In this document: positions 6,754-11,529 of the stretch, piece by piece
Position numbering within the stretch: position 1 is the stretch's first letter
Layout of the letters: the number at the start of each line of letters is the position of its first letter
Origin: Ruminococcus sp.
GTDB lineage: Bacteria > Bacillota > Clostridia > Oscillospirales > Ruminococcaceae
DNA length: 11,529 nt
Direction: 5' to 3'
Assembly: GCA_017961625.1 (NCBI GenBank)
Contig: JAGCWY010000128.1
Location: 1-11,529 of the forward strand
Position numbers and translations under genes: made by a program
Notes under the pieces: model-generated
Seen by the model: the letters and a program-made list of their open reading frames with translations, nothing else
What the model was told of the DNA's origin: nothing
Database searches by the model: none

Positions 6754-7508
6754 TGTCATATTACGACAATACAAAAAACCGCTTCAATCCTGAGAATAGG
6801 TTTATCGGTGACATCGAAGACGGGAAACGCTATCCGTTTGGATGTTACTCAAAAGAGGAAGCTGATGCTAAATTTGCATTAAAAACAGATCTCGATATTC
6901 TTACGGCTGATGTAACAGTAATCAAAGGCCAGATTATTGATATTCTTCGCAGACTTGATGCTCTTGAGTATAAGGCTATTAATATTCAGAGTTTTGTTGC
7001 AAGTCCGGCAACTATTGAGCGTGGATCTAATGCTACAGTAAATCTGACTTGGAGCCTGAATAAGGAAGCAATAACTCAGACTATTAACGGTTCGGCAGTT
7101 CAAGGGACTTCAATGCAAGTCACAGGAATTTCAGAAACTACTTCGTTCAGGCTTGAAGTTTCAGACGGCGATACACAAGCAACAAAAACTGCTATAGTAA
7201 CAGCAGCTAATCAGATCTATTATGGAGCTGCAGCTGATTTCTCTATAGTTACTTCACTCACAAAGGTGCTTTCCGACAATAAAAAGCGTACAATCACAGT
7301 TAATGCAGGAGCTGGTCAGTATATTATATATGCATATCCTGCAAGGCTCGGAAATGTATCGTTCTGGGTTGATAACTTTGAGGGTGGATTTGAGCCTGCA
7401 GTTGAGCAAAGTATAACTAATGAAAGTGGTTATACTGAAACCTATAAGTTATACAGATCAACAAATGCTAACCTCGGTGAAACCACTGTAGAGATCAAGG
7501 AGGGATAA
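6753..7508 (+). CDS. Tail fibre/baseplate protein with Ig-like domain
   Basis: A 251-residue protein. The first ~50 residues (NRFNPENRFIGDIEDGKRYP, then FGCYSKEEADAKFALK) form a probable attachment peptide and helix, followed by a short coiled segment (about 52-73, DILTADVTVIKGQIIDILRRLDALE). Residues ~75-150 have an Ig-like pattern of alternating strands (IQSFVASPATIERGSNATVN, then LTWSLN, ITQTINGSAV and TSFRLEVSDG). The C-terminal ~95 residues contain NAGAGQYIIYAYPARLG then VDNFEGGF, a domain I recognise from tail proteins of many gut phages and prophages. AAAGGAGG (6738-6745) supports ATG 6753 with 7 bases of spacing; the in-frame GTG at 6750 would leave only 4. It is probably a structural fibre part between baseplate and receptor-binding tip. 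It is clearly more AT-rich than the head-proximal genes. Confidence 0.66.
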   Translation: MSYYDNTKNRFNPENRFIGDIEDGKRYPFGCYSKEEADAKFALKTDLDILTADVTVIKGQIIDILRRLDALEYKAINIQSFVASPATIERGSNATVNLTWSLNKEAITQTINGSAVQGTSMQVTGISETTSFRLEVSDGDTQATKTAIVTAANQIYYGAAADFSIVTSLTKVLSDNKKRTITVNAGAGQYIIYAYPARLGNVSFWVDNFEGGFEPAVEQSITNESGYTETYKLYRSTNANLGETTVEIKEG

Positions 7509-7509
7509 T

Positions 7510-10158
7510 ATGGCTGTAACAGTAATTGATACAATAAAACCTAAAAATAATGGCACGTTTCCAGTTGTGGAAGCGGTCGACGTTAAAGTAAGCGATTCTA
7601 AGCGCCTTGATACAGCTCTTAATGATAAGGCTAATCAGTCAGATTTAAACGCTTTAAGCAATACTGTATCGAGTAAGGCTTCACAGTCCGACCTTAATGC
7701 TCTTAGCACTACAGTTGCAGGGAAGCAGAATGCACTTACCGAAGCACAACTCACAGCTGTTAATTCTGGCATAACATCTGAGCTTGTAACTCAGATTGGT
7801 ACAAATACAACTGCGATTGCTGGTAAGGCTTCACAGTCAGACCTCACAACTCTTAGTACAACAGTAGCAACAAAGGCAAACACTTCTGATGTTGCAACAG
7901 CAGATGCTAATTTACAGGCTCAGATTGATAACATAGTAAGCGGCAGTACTGCTGATTCTGAGGTTATAAATGCAAGAGTTGATGCTAATGGAATCAGTCA
8001 TTCTACACTCAAAGAAAGAATCGATAGCGATAATAGCACTATTAGGAATTTTGATAAGGCTTACTTGAATGTACTGTTCTACGGTATAGCAGTAAACAAC
8101 AAAGTGTTGTTCACTATCGCTGATGTTAGCGAAGGTGATATAATTAATTACAGCTTATATGCCGCTGAGGGAAAGTCGGGATATATTGCCGTTTATAACA
8201 CAAGCGATGAAAGAGTAGCTTCCTACGGCAAGACATCAGGTTCACAACAGACTAAAACATATACGGGGCAGTTTGAAATACCTGAAAACTTCTCTTATGC
8301 TATAGCTATCACTAATGATTCAGCAGGATTCAATATTAATTATCTCAAAAACGGTGCTATATTAGATGCTGAACTCGCGCAAATTAAAGCAGGTGAAGCA
8401 GAGGTTACAAATGCGAGAGTTGATAACAGCGGGATAACTCACGCTAATCTTGAAGCAAGGCTAAACTTTGAAAACACCGCAATAAAAAATCTGAATAAAT
8501 ACGGATTTAATATTAAATATTTCGGCACCGCGAAGCATAATGATGCACTTTTTAATACTGCTGATGTTTCAGCCGGAGACTACTTACAATTTGATATAGT
8601 GGCTCTTACTGGTAAGACTGCCATTATTAATTTATATAATGCAAACGACCAGCTTATAGTAAGATATGGCCAGATTACAGCAGCAGCTGAAAATACAAAG
8701 ATTGTAAGAGGTTTCTATGTCCCTTACGGTTTTTCCTATGCAAAAGCAGCGACATCTGATACTAATGGATTTACGATCAATTACATTCGCCAAATTGATG
8801 TAAACAGTCTTCCCGTGCAGTTCAACTCAAATGGCAATATAAAAGCGACAATTTCCGCTCCTACACTTTTATTTACAAGCAATGATATTTCAGAAGGGGA
8901 GAATATCTATTATGCTCTTACAGCAGGAGCTGAAACAGCTGGATATATTGATATTTTTGATAGTAATGATACACATATCACGTATCTTGGCAAGTCGAGC
9001 GGCAGCACTGAGGGAACATATTTTACAGGTATGTATACAATACCTGCCAATTTCGGCAAGGCTATCGCTAAAACAGGCGCAGGCTCAGAAACGATCATAC
9101 ACTATGTAATTAAAGAAAGCAAAAAAACCAAGCTATTTAAGCCTTTATTAGACTATCATTATGGGTATGATTTCGGATATTATAATGCATCTGGAACAAA
9201 AATAACTTCTGATGCATGGTGTTGCAAAAAGTATGATGTTTCAGCATTTGCGAACAGAAGTTTCAGCTTGAAATATATGCCTCAGCATAGTTTAGCTGCA
9301 AAATGCTTGCTGGAAGATACCGAAGGCACCTTAACAGAAATCAATCCGTCAACTGGCAATTTCTTCGGTGAAATAAAAATACAGGCGTTACCGAGTAATG
9401 TAAAATATCTGTATCACTCAGTTAATGTTGCCGCTTTTTCGGGCAGAGAGTTTTTGATTGATGATGTAAATAATCAATATGAAGCTCCTGCTAAAAACGA
9501 AAAGGCTGCAATTAATTACACATTGTTGAAGCGCAAGAGTTGCGTATGCTTCGTGTTCGACGATGGTTATGATACTGATGTTGATATCAAGGCTCTGTTC
9601 GATTCAAAGGGCGTAAAGTGCGGATTTGCTCCGATTAATGTTCAAGACAGATATATTGAGTATTATCGGCAAGGATTCAGCATTCTTGCACACGGAACAG
9701 CATTGCCTACTACACTCACCGAGGAGACAGTACGCAATTTCTTAGTAAAAAGGAAATCAGCTGTCGAGGTAAGAGGCATATCTTGTGCAGGCTGGGTAAC
9801 ACCGTCATCAGCATTAGATGCGCAGTACAGGCATATCGTATACGATCTTTTTAAGTACGGTTTTACAGTCTACAAGGGAAATCTTGACACTAATGTTCAC
9901 ATTCCTGTATCAACTAAGAGCTATGACTTATGGCGTAGTGACTGCGATTATAAAACAGTTGATAAATGTAAGGCAATTATCGATGAAGCGATAGCAAATA
10001 ACGATATGGTTGTATTCTACGGTCATAATCAGGCAAACCTCGAAAATCTTGCGGAAGTAATACAGTATGCTATTAATAATTCGCAGGTGCTTGCTCCTGA
10101 CCAGTGCATGGATTATCTGTACGCATACAGAGTTAACGAAGATCGCAAGGACACATAA
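7510..10158 (+). CDS. Tail fibre with repeated domains and C-terminal NodB-like polysaccharide deacetylase domain
   Basis: An 882-residue fibre. Residues 1-39 are a probable attachment region. Residues 40-121 hold 16-residue coiled repeats (KASQSDLNALSTTVAG type). Two matching linkers of the form E-V-x-N-A-R-V-D-x-x-G-I-x-H (about 149-184 and 296-330) precede beta domains at about 185-282 and 331-427; a third copy follows at 431-537. A further beta region spans about 538-650. From 678 a CE4/NodB-like fold begins: CVCFVFDDGYD (FDDG 683-686, base D684 and metal D685), HGTAL at 728-732 where H-[ST]-x-x-H is expected, R755 with GWVTPSS (761-767), W808 in DLWRSD, and H839 in FYGHNQ. CE4 enzymes remove acetyl groups from chitin-like, capsular or peptidoglycan sugars. 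The second metal histidine is Leu 732, so activity is uncertain. AAGGAGGG lies just before the ATG. The likely role is receptor binding plus glycan modification or binding. Confidence 0.8.
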   Translation: MAVTVIDTIKPKNNGTFPVVEAVDVKVSDSKRLDTALNDKANQSDLNALSNTVSSKASQSDLNALSTTVAGKQNALTEAQLTAVNSGITSELVTQIGTNTTAIAGKASQSDLTTLSTTVATKANTSDVATADANLQAQIDNIVSGSTADSEVINARVDANGISHSTLKERIDSDNSTIRNFDKAYLNVLFYGIAVNNKVLFTIADVSEGDIINYSLYAAEGKSGYIAVYNTSDERVASYGKTSGSQQTKTYTGQFEIPENFSYAIAITNDSAGFNINYLKNGAILDAELAQIKAGEAEVTNARVDNSGITHANLEARLNFENTAIKNLNKYGFNIKYFGTAKHNDALFNTADVSAGDYLQFDIVALTGKTAIINLYNANDQLIVRYGQITAAAENTKIVRGFYVPYGFSYAKAATSDTNGFTINYIRQIDVNSLPVQFNSNGNIKATISAPTLLFTSNDISEGENIYYALTAGAETAGYIDIFDSNDTHITYLGKSSGSTEGTYFTGMYTIPANFGKAIAKTGAGSETIIHYVIKESKKTKLFKPLLDYHYGYDFGYYNASGTKITSDAWCCKKYDVSAFANRSFSLKYMPQHSLAAKCLLEDTEGTLTEINPSTGNFFGEIKIQALPSNVKYLYHSVNVAAFSGREFLIDDVNNQYEAPAKNEKAAINYTLLKRKSCVCFVFDDGYDTDVDIKALFDSKGVKCGFAPINVQDRYIEYYRQGFSILAHGTALPTTLTEETVRNFLVKRKSAVEVRGISCAGWVTPSSALDAQYRHIVYDLFKYGFTVYKGNLDTNVHIPVSTKSYDLWRSDCDYKTVDKCKAIIDEAIANNDMVVFYGHNQANLENLAEVIQYAINNSQVLAPDQCMDYLYAYRVNEDRKDT
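7627..7872 (+). repeat. Three 48-base coding repeats (16-residue coiled units) in the fibre gene
   Basis: Units lie at 7627-7674 (KANQSDLNALSNTVSS), 7675-7722 (KASQSDLNALSTTVAG) and 7825-7872 (KASQSDLTTLSTTVAT). The first two are tandem; the third follows a 34-codon spacer that contains QNALTEAQLTAV. DNA similarity is high, for example AAGGCTTCACAGTC[CA]GACCT in units 2 and 3. Such K-A-x-x-S-D-L units are usual in trimeric fibre stalks. Confidence 0.85.
8062..9120 (+). repeat. Three diverged ~100-residue domain repeats in the fibre gene
   Basis: Copies lie at about 8062-8352, 8500-8787 and 8800-9120 (residues 185-281, 331-426, 431-537). Matching positions: FTIADVSEGD / FNTADVSAGD / FTSNDISEGE; GYIAVYNTSDERVASYGK / AIINLYNANDQLIVRYGQ / GYIDIFDSNDTHITYLGK; FEIPENFSYA / FYVPYGFSYA / YTIPANFGKA; and a closing FNINYL / FTINYI / IIHYV strand. 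Each looks like a beta-sandwich, perhaps carbohydrate-binding. The protein repeats are clear but the DNA has diverged, so the duplication is old. Confidence 0.85.
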
Positions 10159-10174
10159 AGAAAGGACTGATAAT

Positions 10175-10417
10175 ATGGAAGGCGAAACAATAATCACAGC
10201 CTTATCCCTTATCGGTACTCTCGCAGGCTCTTTCGGTGGTATATTGGTGAGTTCAAAGCTCACCAATTACCGCATTGAACAACTGGAGAAGAAGGTCGAT
10301 AGACATAATTCATTCGCTGAAAGAATGCCGGTAATGGAGGAACAGATCAAAGTAGTTAATCATAGACTGGAGGATCTGGAGCATGAAATTCAAAGACCGC
10401 ATAGCAAAGCTGATTGA
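10175..10417 (+). CDS. XhlA-like small membrane protein of the lysis module
   Basis: An 80-residue protein with one N-terminal hydrophobic segment (about 6-26, IITALSLIGTLAGSFGGILV) followed by the motif SSKLTNYRIEQLEKKVDRHN and a coiled-coil tail (ERMPVMEEQIKVVNHRLEDL). The combination of one membrane helix with T-x-Y-R-I-E-x-L-E-x-K-V is the hallmark of a widespread phage family near holins, grouped with XhlA-type haemolysin/holin-associated proteins. AAAGGA (10161-10166) sits 8 bases before ATG 10175; an upstream in-frame ATG at 10067 would lie inside the fibre gene and has no such site. The following holin-like gene starts within it (35-base overlap). It probably acts in the membrane as holin partner; direct lysis activity is not shown by sequence. 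Confidence 0.8.
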   Translation: MEGETIITALSLIGTLAGSFGGILVSSKLTNYRIEQLEKKVDRHNSFAERMPVMEEQIKVVNHRLEDLEHEIQRPHSKAD

Positions 10418-10565
10418 CGTTAAGTCAATCGTCACGTTATCTCTGACAGCGGCGTTCATATTTATGAACGTCGCACAAATCGAAGTTCCGGAAACCTTCA
10501 AGACGGTGTATATTATGATCTGTGGTTTTTATTTCGGAACTCAATATCAAAAATCTTTAAATTAG
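10383..10565 (+). CDS. Small holin-like membrane protein
   Basis: A 60-residue protein with a charged N-terminus (MKFKDRIAKLIDVK), a hydrophobic helix at about 14-31 (KSIVTLSLTAAFIFMNVA), a short polar turn (QIEVPETFK) and a second hydrophobic segment at about 42-52 (VYIMICGFYFG), ending TQYQKSLN. The DVKSIVTL start and FYFGTQYQK end are familiar from small proteins placed between XhlA-like genes and endolysins in clostridial phages. The size and two-helix design fit a holin, which forms membrane lesions that let the endolysin or its activators act; no functional residue proves it. GGAGG (10369-10373) is 9 bases before the ATG. A 7-bp hairpin lies in its early codons. Confidence 0.68.
   Translation: MKFKDRIAKLIDVKSIVTLSLTAAFIFMNVAQIEVPETFKTVYIMICGFYFGTQYQKSLN
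10412..10430 (+). promoter_or_regulatory. Short perfect inverted repeat at the XhlA/holin gene overlap
   Basis: GATTGAC (10412-10418), loop GTTAA, GTCAATC (10424-10430) could fold as a 7-bp stem. It contains the stop of the XhlA-like gene and codons 10-16 of the holin-like gene. There is no following T tract, so it is not a rho-independent terminator. A translational role is possible but may be chance. Confidence 0.3.
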
Positions 10566-10576
10566 GAGGATTCACT

Positions 10577-10777
10577 ATGCTGAAAATACTTGAATTCACC
10601 GAGGAAATGGCCTCAGACACTGAGAAGAAACATATTAGAGCATTGATAAGTGTATCAAGCTCATCAGATCTTGCAACTGAAACTTCTGATTATGTGTTCA
10701 CAGAGGCTTCTCTTGCATGGGATATCTCTACAAGTAAGATATACGGCCTTGTAGGCGGCTCATGGGTTGAGCAGTAA
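10577..10777 (+). CDS. Small fibre/decoration-like phage protein
   Basis: A 66-residue protein, MLKILEFTEEMASDTEKKHI at the start and an all-beta second half (DYVFTEASLAWDISTSKIYG, then LVGGSWVEQ). The pattern A-L/W-D-I-x-T-x-K-I-Y-G-L followed by a W near the C-terminus is familiar from short phage structural proteins whose genes pair with a longer partner carrying a Y-N-x-L-x-N-x-P motif, as here. AGGAGGA (10564-10570), which overlaps the holin stop, is 6 bases before the ATG; the next gene starts 11 bases after its stop. It has no membrane segment or enzyme motif. Function is unknown; a virion fibre, collar or capsid-decoration role is inferred only from the type of partner. Confidence 0.6.
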   Translation: MLKILEFTEEMASDTEKKHIRALISVSSSSDLATETSDYVFTEASLAWDISTSKIYGLVGGSWVEQ

Positions 10778-10788
10778 GGAGGCTTATA

Positions 10789-11214
10789 ATGAATAATATG
10801 AGCCTTTATGATGCTATTATTGCTTCCAAAATGGCAGCTACAATAGAAGGAACTGACAATTATAATCAGCTCTCGAATCAACCAAAAATAAATAGTGTTA
10901 CTCTTACAGGCAATAAGTCATTATCTGACTTAGGTATACAGCCTACAATCGACAGCTCTCACAAGCTTGATTCTGCAAATGTAAGCTTTTCAACAGCTCA
11001 GTCAAGTGCATTGTCAAGCGGCATAGATAGCACAAAAGTTAGCCAGATTGCTTCAAGTAAGGCAGTGACCGACTGTATCTCACTTGATAGCGGTATCAAT
11101 CTATATATAACTGCTACAGAGCCTACAGGAGATAACATTCCTGAAGGATCAATAGGCATAGGCTTCTCAGCAGATGGAACAGTTAAGACGTATACAAGCG
11201 GAGAATGGGTATAA
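10789..11214 (+). CDS. Fibre-like protein with Y-N-x-L-x-N-x-P motif
   Basis: A 141-residue protein. After a helical start (MNNMSLYDAIIASKM) it has NYNQLSNQPKINSVTL followed by TGNKSLSDLGIQP (24-51), a module very common in tail and head fibres of Bacillota and Bacteroidota gut phages. The middle is Ser/Thr/Asp-rich (FSTAQSSALSSGIDSTKVSQ) and resembles the stalk segment TEAQLTAVNSGITSELVTQI of the large fibre; the C-terminus is a beta hairpin ending ADGTVKTYTSGEWV, matching the GGSWVEQ end of the preceding small protein. AAGGAGG (10776-10782) is 6 bases upstream of the ATG. Virion surface fibre is the most likely role. Its place between holin and endolysin rather than beside the tail fibre genes is notable. 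Confidence 0.66.
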   Translation: MNNMSLYDAIIASKMAATIEGTDNYNQLSNQPKINSVTLTGNKSLSDLGIQPTIDSSHKLDSANVSFSTAQSSALSSGIDSTKVSQIASSKAVTDCISLDSGINLYITATEPTGDNIPEGSIGIGFSADGTVKTYTSGEWV

Positions 11215-11226
11215 GGAGCTGATATT

Positions 11227-11529
11227 ATGAATAGTCCATACATGGGTAAATTCCGAGTATCTCAGCAGTACAAGCCAGGAACACATGACGGTCTGGATCT
11301 CGTAGGAATTGACAGCAAGGAGATTCACGCTACGATCTCTGGAACAGTCCAGTTCGCAGGATGGGAGAATTCTGCGAATCATTCTCAAGGCTTCGGTCAG
11401 TACGTCTGCATCAGAGGAACTGATAATCTCTTTTACTACTACGGTCATATGTCGGAGCTCAAAGTTAAGACAGGCCAGACAGTAACTTGTACTCAGGTTA
11501 TCGGCATCGAAGGCAGTACAGGCCTGAGC
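11227..11529 (+). CDS. M23-family endopeptidase endolysin (3' end outside window)
   Basis: 101 codons are visible with no stop, so the gene continues beyond the window. The protein begins directly with a lysostaphin-type M23 catalytic domain: GKFRVSQQYKPGTHDGLDLV holds the H-x-x-x-D zinc site (H20, D24), then ATISGTVQFAGW, GFGQYVCIRG, and YYYGHMSELKVKTGQTV with H74, then VIGIEGSTGLS, which in the family leads to the H-x-H zinc motif just past the end of the window. There is no signal peptide, so export would depend on the holin. AAGGAG (11213-11218) is 8 bases before the ATG. M23 enzymes cut peptide cross-links in peptidoglycan. A C-terminal wall-binding domain is likely but not visible. A tail-borne lysin is less likely given its place after the holin. 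Confidence 0.87.
   Translation, partial: MNSPYMGKFRVSQQYKPGTHDGLDLVGIDSKEIHATISGTVQFAGWENSANHSQGFGQYVCIRGTDNLFYYYGHMSELKVKTGQTVTCTQVIGIEGSTGLS

Noticed and set aside
10067..10174. Upstream ATG extension of the XhlA-like protein
   Set aside because: The extra 36 residues overlap the end of the fibre gene, lack a ribosome site and do not fit the family, while ATG 10175 has a good site and a typical N-terminus.
6753..11214. Diversity-generating retroelement variable region in the fibre genes
   Set aside because: No template repeat, reverse transcriptase or paired near-identical segments with adenine-specific differences were seen in the window.
1..11529. CRISPR array, tRNA, insertion sequence or rho-independent terminator
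   Set aside because: No regularly spaced direct repeats, cloverleaf-like segment, transposase or GC stem followed by a T tract was found; genes are contiguous throughout.

Overview
The window is a single-strand (+) late gene block of a long-tailed (siphovirus-like) phage or prophage. It starts inside a head-tail connector gene and runs through tail assembly, host recognition and lysis, ending inside an endolysin gene. Gene order, Shine-Dalgarno strength (AGGAGG-type sites 5-9 nt before most starts), standard stop usage (TAA, TGA and TAG all end genes) and protein family resemblances point to a host in the Bacillota, most likely a gut clostridium of the Ruminococcus/Oscillospiraceae type. The host is inferred from style, not from a host gene. 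No integrase, repressor, attachment site, tRNA or host flank lies in the window, so temperate versus lytic lifestyle cannot be decided.

Layout. 2-1353: neck and tail-end proteins (gp6-like connector, head-closure/adaptor, HK97 gp10-like protein, tail terminator). 1358-4422: tail tube protein, a tail assembly chaperone pair joined by a predicted -1 ribosomal frameshift at an A7 heptamer (2125-2131), and a 656-residue tape measure. 4425-6450: a short distal-tail-type protein and the baseplate hub with a spike-like C-terminal extension. 6454-10158: an adsorption module of a small baseplate protein, an Ig-like fibre protein, and an 882-residue fibre with N-terminal coiled repeats, three repeated ~100-residue domains and a C-terminal NodB-type polysaccharide deacetylase-like domain. 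10175-10565: two overlapping small membrane proteins, XhlA-like and holin-like. 10577-11214: two small fibre or decoration-like proteins inserted between holin and endolysin. 11227 to the end: an M23-family endopeptidase, cut by the window.

How the genes work together. The first four proteins join the DNA-filled head to the tail. The tube protein polymerises around the tape measure with help of chaperones gpG and gpGT, and the hub closes the tip. The fibre proteins bind the cell envelope and, if the deacetylase-like domain is active, may modify surface or wall glycans. At the end of infection the membrane proteins and the M23 enzyme open the cell.

Genes are packed with overlaps or gaps of 0-16 bases, so the block looks like one polycistronic unit. 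There is no stretch over 300 bases without a gene, and I see no promoter or rho-independent terminator. Sampled 60-base lines run about 55-60% GC on the left (to about 3,600) and about 33-40% in the fibre region, a mosaic pattern.

The items most worth a second look are the frameshift site, the deacetylase domain that lacks the second histidine of its metal motif, the three-fold domain repeat in the same fibre, and the fibre-like gene pair inside the lysis cassette.
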